Source of the DNA: an uncultured Muribaculaceae bacterium
GTDB lineage: Bacteria; Bacteroidota; Bacteroidia; Bacteroidales; Muribaculaceae
DNA length: 35,949 nt
Assembly: GCA_910576775.1 (NCBI GenBank)
Contig: CAJTJV010000030.1
Location: 1 to 35,949 of the forward strand
Reading direction: 5' to 3'
Shown: one piece after another, positions 6,247-15,498 of the stretch
How positions within the stretch are numbered: position 1 is the first letter of the stretch
How the letters are laid out: each line of letters opens with the position of its first letter
The notes under the pieces: model-generated
What the model was told of the DNA's origin: nothing
The model's database searches: none
What the model saw: the letters and a program-made list of their open reading frames with translations, nothing else
Translations under genes and position numbers: made by a program

Positions 6247-8562
6247 ATGAAGCATCTTTTTACTACCGCCATTTTAATTATTTGTTTTTGGCTGTCGGTG
6301 GCCGGCGGCATAATTTCGGACAGTCCGACGCCATTCAAATACGATAATGAAGAAAATAAAGGATATGTCTATAGCGAAAGCGGCGGTGGTGGCGTCATCT
6401 CCTGTTCGGAAGATGATAATACCACAAGCATCATGTCTCTGCAAGCGAAAACGGTATCACGTAGTGAAACCGGCTATCTTGGCAGGGTCATAGTAAACAA
6501 ACTTGTTTATGCTGTCTTCGATTTCGGTCTGTCGGTTGGCGCAGAACCGGACAAGGATATTGTTGCAACTCTTATGGGCTGGGCAGATTCCTATGATTAT
6601 TATCCGGACCTTGTTGTTCCCGACTGGATAAGGTTCAATGGCCGGCAAGTTCCGGTAACAACTGTCAACGACCGCGCATTCGTCAACGGTTGGGGCATAA
6701 CAAGTCTGAAATTAGGCAAGAACATCGGGATGATCGGGCCGCGTGCCTTTGCAGGATGCGCTTTTCCGGAAGTCACCATACCCTACCGGACATGCTATAT
6801 CTTTAATTTCGCCTTTTATTCGGGCAGACTTACATCCGTAGAATTCAGAAATCCCAATCGGAGCAAACCGGCGCTACATATCGGCCCGGGTGCATTCGCA
6901 GCCAATCTCATCACCAAATTCGAGGTGCCGGCAAGAGCAAGGATCTACGACAACGGGACATTATCATTCTGGTGGAGCACATACGGATTTCTTACGTTGA
7001 ACCCGCTGAAGAAGATCATAATAAACGACTGTTACGGAAAGCGAATATCTTCACGATCCGAAGACTGGGGATATGATGAAGACCCTTATGAAGAAGAAAT
7101 CGGGGAAGAAGATACATTGGACGCCGAAAACGGTCTGGCATTTGAAATAATCGACAACGCATTGTGTGTCGTAAAGACCGAAGCTGACGGTTCCCGCGGA
7201 ATAAATGTCGTAACATACCCGCAGGAATGCGAAGCCTCATCTTTTGTGCTCGACAGCGACCGCATAACCGTATGGTCCGAAGCGATGGCATCTTCTGCCA
7301 ACCTCACCTCTGTCACACTGAAATCACATGACAATACATCCAATACATCATTGAGCATAAACGGCGATGCTTTGTCCGGTTGCAGCAACCTAAAATCGCT
7401 GAATCTCAGCGCGGACAACGGGCAGATATTCCTTGGTGCCGGTTTTTCCTCCGACTGCTCCAGTCTTACCGAAATCAATATGGGAGAAAACAGCAATTAT
7501 ACTGTTACCGACAATGTGATTTATACCAAGAATTACGATGACACATACTTGGTTACTTACCCGGCAGGCAAGACAGAGACAGAGTTTACAGTTCCGTCAA
7601 ATGTACGCTATATCTATCCAATGTCCTTTCAAGGGAACGGGTATCTCTGTACGCTGAATCTGCCCGACGGCCTTGCCGGTATCCATAACAACGCTTTCAG
7701 CAACTGCCACCGTCTATCTACGATAAATTATACCGGCAACAGTCTGGATTTCATAGGAGAAAATGCATTCTCAAACACGGAATTCATATCAAAAGGCGGC
7801 AATAATCCGCTGATATGGAACGGCTGGCTTGTCGGATATGATTATGTACCGTCGAATCTTGTTTTGGACAATAGCTTTTCCCATATTGCCGACGGGCTTT
7901 TCATGTCACGCTACGAGCTTGAGAGTGTAGAATTTACAGGCAATCTAACGACGATTCCGGCATCCTGCTTCGCCGCATGCGGTAACCTGAGAAAAATTGT
8001 CTGGCCGTCAAATCTTGAAAGAATCGGCACGGGAGCCTTCCAATCTACGGCAATGGAGGATATCGGGATACCGCATGGCGTCACCACTATCGACAGCTAT
8101 GCATTTACCTACAGTCCTGTCAACCGAATATACCTCCCTCCAAGTATAACTAAATTAAATAACGGTGCGTTGCTTATCGGCACCGGAATAGCACCGACAG
8201 AAATAATAGCCGACATGTCAACACCTCCGGCATTATATGGCAATTCCATATTCGATGATTTAACTCTATCCAGCTCGACACTCGTGATCCCCGAAGGCGT
8301 CGACCCGCAGGCATTCACATCCGCTCCGGGATGGGGATTCTCCAATGTTATAAACCGCAAACTCGATAGAATCACCGAAATCGCCGAACCGACAAGCACG
8401 TTTACAATCGAAGGGCACACTATTATCAGTTCAGTCGACTCAACCATATCGCTGTACGGTATTGACGGCGCATTGTTGGGACAAGGACACTCAATCGATA
8501 TACCGGCCCACGGCCTGTACATTATTGTCTGCGGCACAAAAACCTCGAAAATAGCATTCTAA
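6247..8562 (+). CDS. Secreted BspA-type leucine-rich repeat protein
   Basis: A 771-residue exported protein. The ATG at 6247 opens with a clear signal peptide (MKHLFTTAILIICFWLSVAGG); an in-frame TTG three codons earlier is less likely. The body (about 130-700) contains repeated LRR_5/BspA units of the type A..C..L..I.(I/L)P..(I/V)..I...AF, for example around 'LPDGLAGIHNNAFSNCHRLSTINY' and 'IPHGVTTIDSYAFTYSPVNRIYLP'. The last 70 residues (ISLYGIDGALLGQG...GLYIIVCGTKTSKIAF) resemble a type IX secretion C-terminal sorting domain or a related Bacteroidales C-terminal module. This family mediates surface adhesion or host-glycoprotein contact in other bacteria; the ligand here is unknown. It stands alone between ssrA and the convergent ABC transporter gene. 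Confidence 0.85.
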   Translation: MKHLFTTAILIICFWLSVAGGIISDSPTPFKYDNEENKGYVYSESGGGGVISCSEDDNTTSIMSLQAKTVSRSETGYLGRVIVNKLVYAVFDFGLSVGAEPDKDIVATLMGWADSYDYYPDLVVPDWIRFNGRQVPVTTVNDRAFVNGWGITSLKLGKNIGMIGPRAFAGCAFPEVTIPYRTCYIFNFAFYSGRLTSVEFRNPNRSKPALHIGPGAFAANLITKFEVPARARIYDNGTLSFWWSTYGFLTLNPLKKIIINDCYGKRISSRSEDWGYDEDPYEEEIGEEDTLDAENGLAFEIIDNALCVVKTEADGSRGINVVTYPQECEASSFVLDSDRITVWSEAMASSANLTSVTLKSHDNTSNTSLSINGDALSGCSNLKSLNLSADNGQIFLGAGFSSDCSSLTEINMGENSNYTVTDNVIYTKNYDDTYLVTYPAGKTETEFTVPSNVRYIYPMSFQGNGYLCTLNLPDGLAGIHNNAFSNCHRLSTINYTGNSLDFIGENAFSNTEFISKGGNNPLIWNGWLVGYDYVPSNLVLDNSFSHIADGLFMSRYELESVEFTGNLTTIPASCFAACGNLRKIVWPSNLERIGTGAFQSTAMEDIGIPHGVTTIDSYAFTYSPVNRIYLPPSITKLNNGALLIGTGIAPTEIIADMSTPPALYGNSIFDDLTLSSSTLVIPEGVDPQAFTSAPGWGFSNVINRKLDRITEIAEPTSTFTIEGHTIISSVDSTISLYGIDGALLGQGHSIDIPAHGLYIIVCGTKTSKIAF

Positions 8563-8620
8563 CTTTTACAATCCTTACCCTAAATGCCAACTTATCTCAA
8601 ATTTTTCATATCATTGGTTC

Positions 8621-8646
8621 TTACAGTAATCCTTCTGCTACTGTAA
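8621..8646. terminator. Small stem-loop between convergent genes
   Basis: TTACAGTA (8621-8628) pairs perfectly with TACTGTAA (8639-8646) around a 10-nt loop, in the gap between the convergent LRR and ABC transporter genes. It lacks a strong T-tract on either side, so a bidirectional terminator role is only likely. Confidence 0.4.
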
Positions 8647-8650
8647 AATC

Positions 8651-10504
8651 TCAATCGGTATCAGACACCAAGGACTGCATCTCGACCAGACGCCGGTATA
8701 CACCGGCAGCCCCGGGTGCAAGCAGTTCTTCATGCGTGCCTCTCTCGACAATCCGGCCATCCTGCATCACACATATCATGTCGGCATGTCGTATTGTTGA
8801 CAGACGGTGAGCCACAATAAGCGTCGTACGGTCTTTCATAAGACGTTCGAGCGCCTGTTGTACGAGTGCTTCGCTCTCACTGTCGAGGGCAGAGGTAGCC
8901 TCATCGAGTATAAGTATGGCAGGATTTTTAAGGACGGCACGGGCGATGGATATGCGCTGACGCTGTCCGCCGGAAAGCCGGCAACCACGGTCGCCGATAA
9001 CAGTGTCGTAACCATTTTCCGTCGCCATAATGAATTCATCGGCATTCGCCACCCGGGCAGCCTTACGCACATCTTCAATCGTGGCATTCTCGACGCCGAA
9101 AGCTATGTTATTGAAAATTGTATCATTGAATAAGATTGCTTCCTGATTTACATTTCCCATCACTCCGCGCAGCTCTGCCGGATTGAGTTCACGCACATCT
9201 ATGCCTCCGACACGTATCGCTCCTTTGGCAGTATCGTAAAAACGCGGGATAAGATCGGCCATCGTAGATTTGCCGGAACCCGACTGTCCGACTAGTGCGA
9301 CGGTCTTGCCAGGCGCAATCTCGAGGCACACATCGGATAGTACGTCGTGCTCGCCGTCATAGCTGAAGCTTACATTGTCGAAAGAAACACCGAGTTTGGT
9401 ATCGCAGGGCAATTCAGCAGCGTTTTCCGGAGCAGCGATAGGATTGACAGCATTGAGAATCTTGTCGACACGCTCCATCGAAGCAAGGCCTTTCTGAATA
9501 GAATAAGCGGCTTTGGAGAGGTCTTTGGCAGGGTTGATGATATTATAGAATATCACCATATAATAGATAAAAGCCGCGGCATTCATACTTGAATGACCGG
9601 AGAGAATAAGACTACCGCCGAACCACAGAATTATCGCTATCGCCGTCGTGCCGAGCAATTCGCTCATAGGATGGGCAAGAGACTGACGTCGTGCCACACG
9701 GTTAGAAAGCCGGTAAAACACCATATTCTCGCCATGAAAGCGACGCCGCATCTTGCCCTCCGCCGTAAAAGCTTTTATTATCCTCAGGCCACCGAGTGTT
9801 TCCTCAATAATGCTCATAAGAACGCCCCACTGGGTCTGTCCCTCGTAGGATGTCCGTTTGAGGCGTTTACCGACCCGCCCCATGACGAGACCGGCCAAGG
9901 GCAGAAGTATGAATACAAAAATGGTGAGCTGCCAGGATATGGTGAGCATCATGCCGAGACATACGATAATCATGACAGGATTCTTGAACATCATGTCGAG
10001 CGATGCCATTATGGAATTCTCGATTTCAGCGACATCGCCACTCATACGAGCCATAACATCACCCTTGCGCTCGGCGGTAAAAAAGCCTATTGGCAGAACG
10101 GTTATCTTGTCATAAACATAATCACGGATATCGCGTACGATGCCAGAACGGAGTGGAATGATATAATATGAACTGAGATATGTGGCTCCGGTCTTGAGCG
10201 CCGTCATAATGACAAGTGCCGCAGCGAGTATTGCCAATGCACTCACGGCGCCGTAGCGCTCGATGGCCAGCTGCGTGAAATAATAGAAATCATTAACTAT
10301 CACATCTTTCAGCGAACCTTCCGACAGCGCCATATAGCTATAGCTTGCCTCCTTGATTTTAAAAAGCATCTCAAGGATGGGAATCACAAGGGCAAAAGAA
10401 AATAATGTGAGGAAAGCCGCAAGAATATTGAACAGAATGTTCAATGCCAGATATTTCTTATAAGGCGGCACAAAGCGGCGAAGAACTGCAAAAAAATCTT
10501 TCAT
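8651..10504 (-). CDS. ABC exporter, fused permease/ATPase (MsbA-like)
   Basis: A 617-residue type IV ABC half-transporter expected to work as a homodimer in the inner membrane. Six membrane segments lie in residues 20-325. The ATPase domain (about 372-610) has Walker A GQSGSGKST (406-414), Q-loop NQE (453-455), signature LSGGQ (510-514), Walker B ILILDE (530-535) and the H-loop His566. Length and layout fit the MsbA/lipid-flippase or multidrug exporter group; the substrate (lipid A, other lipid or drug) cannot be told. The ATG overlaps the stop of the upstream rRNA methyltransferase gene (TCAT at 10501-10504), so the two are translationally coupled. Confidence 0.93.
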   Translation of the reverse strand: MKDFFAVLRRFVPPYKKYLALNILFNILAAFLTLFSFALVIPILEMLFKIKEASYSYMALSEGSLKDVIVNDFYYFTQLAIERYGAVSALAILAAALVIMTALKTGATYLSSYYIIPLRSGIVRDIRDYVYDKITVLPIGFFTAERKGDVMARMSGDVAEIENSIMASLDMMFKNPVMIIVCLGMMLTISWQLTIFVFILLPLAGLVMGRVGKRLKRTSYEGQTQWGVLMSIIEETLGGLRIIKAFTAEGKMRRRFHGENMVFYRLSNRVARRQSLAHPMSELLGTTAIAIILWFGGSLILSGHSSMNAAAFIYYMVIFYNIINPAKDLSKAAYSIQKGLASMERVDKILNAVNPIAAPENAAELPCDTKLGVSFDNVSFSYDGEHDVLSDVCLEIAPGKTVALVGQSGSGKSTMADLIPRFYDTAKGAIRVGGIDVRELNPAELRGVMGNVNQEAILFNDTIFNNIAFGVENATIEDVRKAARVANADEFIMATENGYDTVIGDRGCRLSGGQRQRISIARAVLKNPAILILDEATSALDSESEALVQQALERLMKDRTTLIVAHRLSTIRHADMICVMQDGRIVERGTHEELLAPGAAGVYRRLVEMQSLVSDTD

Positions 10505-11922
10505 ACCGGATATTTCACTAACGACACATCTATGTACTGAAAAGAATCGACATTCATTCTCAAGCGCATGGCATCGGGATAAAGATTATTGGCGCGTCGC
10601 CCGATATTCTTTACGAATCCGAGCGGCATGCCGTTATATGTACAAAGGACGAAACCTTTTGGTAATTCTGAATCAAAACCGGCGAGGCTTTCGCCATGGA
10701 GATAAGTCATGGCCGCCGCACGGTCGAGCGCAAGTTCGGGGAAAGACCCGCGCTTAAGCGCCATACTGAATGCGAGTTCCCAGGCGGGGATGGTGTCACG
10801 GCCTTTGATTGTACAGACGGGGGCGCCGCATCGCAAAAGATGCAGATTGCGATGCATATATGCGAAAAACGCAGCATTCTCCGTCGGGACGACGCTGTAC
10901 TCGTCTTTTCCCGTCGTTATAATTTTATATCTGTCGGCATCAGCTACGTGCCGGCGCACAAAGTCGGCCGCCAAAGGAGCGTTTACGACAGAAAGGTTCA
11001 TTTTGGGCTGCGAAGCCGAGCCTTCCGGCTTGCGGACAACGCTAACGAACAGACCCTCGCCACGGACATAGCCCGGCAAGAAACGACAACATCGGATAGA
11101 GCGGCCAGTAACGTCACCCACAATTCCTTCAATACTCTCAAGAGGCAGTGGAATACTCTCGGCTCCTAATTCATCAATAAGAAAAGCTACATTATCCTCG
11201 TCCTCCACCCTATTAAAAGTGCATGTACTGTAAACAAGAAAACCGCCAGGCCTCAGCGCATTCCATATGCCACGGAGAATATCGCGCTGCATCGCGGCAC
11301 AACTTTCCACAAGACCTACGTTCCACTGCCGGACAGCTTCCGGCTCCTTGCGCATCATGCCTTCGCCCGAACATGGGGCATCGACAGCAACTATGTCAAA
11401 CACAGGGCCGAGCTTGCCAAGCGACGCAGCATCGCAACAACTTATGGCAACACCGGGATATCCATATTTTGCAACATTCTCTACCAATGCCGATGCTCGA
11501 CGACGGTCATATTCATTCGCCAGAACTACAGAACCCGACGGGAGTCCTTCTATTGCAGCAATCGTCTTGCCGCCCGGAGCTGCACAGGCATCAAGATAGC
11601 GCAATGGTTTATTCCCAAAATATTCGCGGCTAAGGGATTCCACAATACGTGTCAGAACCATGGACGAGGCATCCTGAACGTAATATAAGCCCTGATGCCA
11701 TGCAGGGTCGGCGGCAAAGACAGGGCGGTCGGAAAGATAAAAAGCTCTGTCTGACAACCACGGCACAGGAATGAAACCGTCAGGTTTTTCCATTCTTTTA
11801 AGCCGGTTGACACGCACGGCAAGAGATGGCTCACTATCGGAAAGTGCCGTAAGAAGGGTGTCGGCGTAGACTCCGCAGACACTCTTTATCATTTCGGTGA
11901 AACCGGATGGAAGCTGACGCAT
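10501..11922 (-). CDS. RsmF/NOL1-NOP2-Sun family rRNA m5C methyltransferase
   Basis: A 473-residue SAM-dependent cytosine-C5 RNA methyltransferase. The SAM site is DACAAPGGKT (111-120); the two catalytic cysteines are in DAPCSGEGM (C184) and YSTCTF (C234). After the catalytic domain (to about 300) comes a C-terminal RsmF-type PUA-like region (about 315-473, with the LP.G..L...G..LG..KN...R.NN motif near the end). The ATG at 11922 is chosen because MRQLPSGF matches the family start; an ATG at 11985 would add 21 unrelated residues and overlap a hairpin. By family, the target is a 16S rRNA cytosine (RsmF-type rather than RsmB, as there is no NusB domain). It is coupled to the downstream ABC exporter gene. 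Confidence 0.9.
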   Translation of the reverse strand: MRQLPSGFTEMIKSVCGVYADTLLTALSDSEPSLAVRVNRLKRMEKPDGFIPVPWLSDRAFYLSDRPVFAADPAWHQGLYYVQDASSMVLTRIVESLSREYFGNKPLRYLDACAAPGGKTIAAIEGLPSGSVVLANEYDRRRASALVENVAKYGYPGVAISCCDAASLGKLGPVFDIVAVDAPCSGEGMMRKEPEAVRQWNVGLVESCAAMQRDILRGIWNALRPGGFLVYSTCTFNRVEDEDNVAFLIDELGAESIPLPLESIEGIVGDVTGRSIRCCRFLPGYVRGEGLFVSVVRKPEGSASQPKMNLSVVNAPLAADFVRRHVADADRYKIITTGKDEYSVVPTENAAFFAYMHRNLHLLRCGAPVCTIKGRDTIPAWELAFSMALKRGSFPELALDRAAAMTYLHGESLAGFDSELPKGFVLCTYNGMPLGFVKNIGRRANNLYPDAMRLRMNVDSFQYIDVSLVKYPV

Positions 11923-11941
11923 GGAAAGACTTTGAATTGAG

Positions 11942-11986
11942 AATGTTGGACCCCGGGAACACAACAATTCCACGGAATCCAACATT
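11942..11986. terminator. Stem-loop between the secreted-protein operon and the methyltransferase gene
   Basis: AATGTTGGA (11942-11950) pairs perfectly with TCCAACATT (11978-11986), with further G/C complementarity inside. It lies 15 bp beyond the stop of the upstream gene (minus strand) and just before the methyltransferase start. It could terminate the upstream operon or form a leader structure; the T-tract is weak. Confidence 0.45.
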
Positions 11987-12000
11987 TATAAACCAAAGAT

Positions 12001-13191
12001 TTATTTTACGAGTAATTTCACGCTATTGCCACGGCGGTCGCTTACAACATAAATCCCATTACTCGCGGGAAAGCTGCCGGCACCGCTATGAACAAGCTTT
12101 CCGGCAACATCGAAGCATTCCGCATCTTCGGCGACTATTGTTATCGTGTTATTACTGACTGTAGCGATTGGAGCGACATTGTCAACAGTAACATCATCCA
12201 CTCCGGAGACTTCTTCAGCCTTCATCGTACCGTCGGCCTGCACTGTCATTATGGTATGTACGCCATTGATATAAGCTCCGTAGGCGAAAGTATTGTCATC
12301 GCTTTCCTTCCGGCAATTGTCGGCAACAGGAGCCTTGAACCATGAGTACAGGCCATGCCAGTCGCTGCTGTCACCGTTCTTGACGGCATGGTCGCCGATC
12401 GTCTTGTGATAGCTTTTGCTCCAGCTGTTGCCAATGTAAACGACATCGTTGTCCTTCACCCATTCACGGTTTCCAAGGCCTTCGCGGAACAAATAACTGG
12501 CCTGATATCCTTTGGAACTATGTTCGACGAAAGTGCAGAAATTGGGAGCGTCTTTCTTTTTGATCTCAATCTCATTGCCCGTGCTCGTAACTGTAAGTTT
12601 TTGCCACAATTTTTTTGGAGTGCCGGGAATCAGAATTTCGGTTTCACCGTCAAACATCGACTGCATTCCATAGTAACGGTTGATACTAATCGAGGAGGGA
12701 TGCGTGTAGTCATGATGGGCACGAACCTCTATAGAGTTCCCGGAGACTGTATAGTGTACTGTCTCGTCGCAGAATTTCTGTCCGTCGGAATAGACAATCT
12801 CATTCTTGACCTCGACTGTGAGTATTTTTCCCTCCTTTGACACTGTTCCGGTAAGTTCCTCGCCATCAAGGGCTACAGAATATGACACCGTTCTGGCGGA
12901 CTTGGCGCCGCTCGACAACGTATGGTTGCCGCCCATCCATTCCCCTCCTGCCAGAAACGGGCCTATGTTGTCGCTGCTTGTCTGGTTCAGTATCGTTCCA
13001 TCGACTGAAACAGAAAGGAAGGTGTAAAGCTGGTTTGCCATACACTTTGAAAACATGATATCGATCTTGCCGTAAGGCGTATCCTCGGAATAGGAAAGCG
13101 TCCTTGAGCGTAGACGTACTGTGGCGGCATCCATCCCGGAGGGTACAAGCATGGCGGCGCCCAAAAGTACGCATGAAATAAGTTTTTTCAT
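12001..13191 (-). CDS. Secreted protein with sorting-domain-like C-terminus, function unknown
   Basis: A 396-residue exported protein: signal peptide MKKLISCVLLGAAMLVPSGMDA, then a beta-rich region of about 300 residues that I do not recognise, then an acidic linker (EEVSGVDDVTVDN, about 328-340) and a C-terminal 50-residue module (TITIVAEDAECFDVAGKLVHSG...NGIYVVSDRRGNSVKLLVK) of the type IX sorting-domain type. That tail matches the style of the LRR protein at 6247-8562. Its start is 1 bp after the stop of the upstream DUF4855 gene, so it is the third gene of that operon and probably acts with those proteins at the cell surface or outside. Tyr/Trp-rich patches could bind carbohydrate, but this is a guess. 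Confidence 0.7.
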   Translation of the reverse strand: MKKLISCVLLGAAMLVPSGMDAATVRLRSRTLSYSEDTPYGKIDIMFSKCMANQLYTFLSVSVDGTILNQTSSDNIGPFLAGGEWMGGNHTLSSGAKSARTVSYSVALDGEELTGTVSKEGKILTVEVKNEIVYSDGQKFCDETVHYTVSGNSIEVRAHHDYTHPSSISINRYYGMQSMFDGETEILIPGTPKKLWQKLTVTSTGNEIEIKKKDAPNFCTFVEHSSKGYQASYLFREGLGNREWVKDNDVVYIGNSWSKSYHKTIGDHAVKNGDSSDWHGLYSWFKAPVADNCRKESDDNTFAYGAYINGVHTIMTVQADGTMKAEEVSGVDDVTVDNVAPIATVSNNTITIVAEDAECFDVAGKLVHSGAGSFPASNGIYVVSDRRGNSVKLLVK

Positions 13192-13192
13192 C

Positions 13193-14308
13193 TTATTTGT
13201 TGTTAGGGATTAAAGACGGGTTATTGCGGCGATCGACGATAATTGTTGCCAGACGATCCATCATAGCCTGATTCTCAGGACTGGGATTTTCAACAAAATC
13301 AAGCATGAGGTGACTGCCCGTATAGTAGGCGATTGCTGCGTCGGTAAACACATTGTGACGCCAGAAAGCATCCATATAGGCTGTCATTCGCCCGGCAGAA
13401 CTGTTTTCTCTCTGGGAGAGCGCGTTTTCATCGCATTCGAATTCCATACCCATGCCATGCTGGCGCGCAAGAGAGCAAGCCTCGTCGAGACGTGCGTCAG
13501 GGATGCTTTTATTGAAGAAATGGTTGGGCTGATGATAAACAATGTCGAAACCGAGTTCCTTCCAGCGTTCAAATCCTTTGGCCTTGAAATAGGGAATCCA
13601 TACGAATTGTAGCCTCAGTTTATGAATATAGGGTGAGATGTGCTTTGTAAAGCCGTCGAGATGCCACATATCCTCATCGACCCAATAAATACCGGTAAGC
13701 TCCAGATTTTTGAAACCGGCTTTTGCAAAACGGTTGGTGAGCTGGTCGAGATACCACTGGCATGCAATCTTTGCATCTTCCACTTTGTCAAAATCAAGTT
13801 TCTTTCCGTTGATTTCGCCCCAGTCCTTCTGGTGAGGCAGCGGAGTGGGAAGGGTAATAACCACCTTGTGTTTGAAACCGGGATCTCCGATCTCGGCTTT
13901 TTCAGTTTCTATGCAATTGTTGAGGGCATCGAGAGCCTTTCCTTTCTCGAACATGCTGTCGAGATAGCGCTGCCAGTCTTCTTTGCGGGCATCGCGTTTT
14001 CCACGATAGCCCGGAGCAAGATTGCATTCAGGCATATCGGCGAATTCAAGGAAGAGGAAGCCGTCGAAAAGCCAGTCTTTCTTGCCATTGGCGAATACAT
14101 GGGTTACATAGGGACGTATCTGCTCCTGAGTCCATGGAATACGCTGACGGCCGCCCTGATAGATAAGCGCCAGATCGCGGATCTGATTGATTGAGAAATT
14201 CTTCTCTGTCGACTGCCATACGGGACCCTGATGTGTTGGCTTGGCTGCCGAAAGAGGTAGTGCCAGAGCTGCTACAATAACTGCGAATGCGATTTTTTTG
14301 ATGTTCAT
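13193..14308 (-). CDS. DUF4855 secreted protein (paralogue B)
   Basis: A 371-residue exported protein. The ATG at 14308 begins the signal peptide MNIKKIAFAVIVAALALPLSAA; the longer frame adds 13 residues before it and is rejected. The mature part matches the DUF4855 pattern: RDLALIYQGG, then WT.EQ..PYVTH, then WLFDGFLFLEF, PLPHQKDWGE.NGK.LDF, a GIYWV.ED segment, and a C-terminal GFDI.YHQPN..FN...P..RLDE.CSLARQ.GMG.E.E.D region. The repeated acidic/aromatic motifs and the mixed alpha/beta pattern suggest a TIM-barrel-like glycoside hydrolase fold, but no activity is claimed. It is a tandem paralogue of the gene just upstream, about half to two thirds identical by eye. Confidence 0.8.
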   Translation of the reverse strand: MNIKKIAFAVIVAALALPLSAAKPTHQGPVWQSTEKNFSINQIRDLALIYQGGRQRIPWTQEQIRPYVTHVFANGKKDWLFDGFLFLEFADMPECNLAPGYRGKRDARKEDWQRYLDSMFEKGKALDALNNCIETEKAEIGDPGFKHKVVITLPTPLPHQKDWGEINGKKLDFDKVEDAKIACQWYLDQLTNRFAKAGFKNLELTGIYWVDEDMWHLDGFTKHISPYIHKLRLQFVWIPYFKAKGFERWKELGFDIVYHQPNHFFNKSIPDARLDEACSLARQHGMGMEFECDENALSQRENSSAGRMTAYMDAFWRHNVFTDAAIAYYTGSHLMLDFVENPSPENQAMMDRLATIIVDRRNNPSLIPNNK

Positions 14309-14324
14309 GATAACTGGTTTTAGA

Positions 14325-15437
14325 TTATTTAGTGTTTGAAGGTACAAGCGAATTATTACGACGACGCTCTACGATGATTGTCGCCAGACGGTCGATGATT
14401 CTGCGATTCTCCGGACTCGGGTTCTTCGCGAATTCCATAAAGCCTATGCCACCTTCATAATAAGCGAGGGCGGCATCAGTGAATACATTGTTGCGCCAAT
14501 ATGCATCCATATACGCGTCAAGACGGTTATAATATGAATCTTCCGATTCATAGAGGGCACGCGTGTCAAATTCAAGCTCAAGCCCCATGCCGTACTGGCG
14601 TGCAAGCGAACAGGATTCGTCAAGGCGCGAAACAGGAATATTCTTGTTGAAAAAGAAATTAGGCTGATGGTATGCTATATCGAAACCGAGATCCTGCCAG
14701 CAGTCGTAACCGCGGGCCTTATAGTATGGAATCCAGGCGAACTGCAGACCCTTTTTGTGAACCATATCGGACACATGACGTGTAAAGCCCTCGTTATGTG
14801 CCATATCCTCTGCTACCCAGTATATTCCGGACAGCTCCAGATTGTCATAACCTCCCTTTTCGAACCGGTCGACAAGTTGGTCGAGAAACCAGCTGCATGC
14901 AGCCTTGGCATCGTCAACATTATCGAAATCGAGAGCTTTTCCATTGAGCTCGCCCCAGTCCTTCTGGTGTGGTAGCGGAGGGAGAATGGTAAGAACCACC
15001 TTATGTTTGAAACAGGGATCACCAAGCAAAGCTTTCTGCTCGGTAATACATGTGTTTAATGCGTCAAGTGATTTGCCATTCTCAAAAACACGGTCGAGAT
15101 AATGCTCCCAGTCACTTTTACATGCGTTAGGCATACGTAAATCGGGAATAAGCTGCTTACCGTTGTCTCTAAATTCAAGGAATAGGAAGCCGTCGAAGAG
15201 CCATTCCTTGCGTCCGTCGGCAAAAGAATGCGTCACATAAGGTAAAAACTGGTCTTTTGTCCAGTCCGGACGATGCGCGCCCCCCTGATATATAAGCACA
15301 AGGTCGCGTACAGGATTAATGGCATAATTCTTATCAGTAGTCTGCCATGCCGGCTTCCGATGTCCGGGAGCCTTGGCCGGCATCTCCAGACAGCATACCG
15401 ACAAAATGATTAATGATAGCAGGAATCTGAATTTCAT
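14325..15437 (-). CDS. DUF4855 secreted protein (paralogue A)
   Basis: A 370-residue exported protein with signal peptide MKFRFLLSLIILSVCCLEMPAKA. The two cysteines at 15-16 make a lipoprotein possible, but the lipobox is poor. It shares every block of its downstream neighbour: RDLVLIYQGG (44-53), WLFDGFLFLEF, PPLPHQKDWGELNGK, ELSGIYWVAEDM, GFDIAYHQPNFFFNKNIP, CSLARQYGMGLELEFD and the terminal RRIIDRLATIIVERRRNNSLVPS. It is probably the first gene of a three-gene operon (15437 down to 12001). Differences from the paralogue cluster in the 90-120 and 285-300 regions, so the two may have diverged in substrate. Confidence 0.8.
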   Translation of the reverse strand: MKFRFLLSLIILSVCCLEMPAKAPGHRKPAWQTTDKNYAINPVRDLVLIYQGGAHRPDWTKDQFLPYVTHSFADGRKEWLFDGFLFLEFRDNGKQLIPDLRMPNACKSDWEHYLDRVFENGKSLDALNTCITEQKALLGDPCFKHKVVLTILPPLPHQKDWGELNGKALDFDNVDDAKAACSWFLDQLVDRFEKGGYDNLELSGIYWVAEDMAHNEGFTRHVSDMVHKKGLQFAWIPYYKARGYDCWQDLGFDIAYHQPNFFFNKNIPVSRLDESCSLARQYGMGLELEFDTRALYESEDSYYNRLDAYMDAYWRNNVFTDAALAYYEGGIGFMEFAKNPSPENRRIIDRLATIIVERRRNNSLVPSNTK

Positions 15438-15498
15438 TTTTGCGTTGATAGTTGTAATTAAGGTTTATCTGTGTATTCGTAAAAAGGATTATTTCTTA

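Noticed and set aside
9593..10171. Long plus-strand frame inside the ABC exporter gene
   Set aside because: Antisense shadow of an intact transporter; no signal or domain.
10501..11985. Longer start of the rRNA methyltransferase at 11985
   Set aside because: The added residues are not family-like and overlap a perfect hairpin; ATG 11922 gives the usual start.
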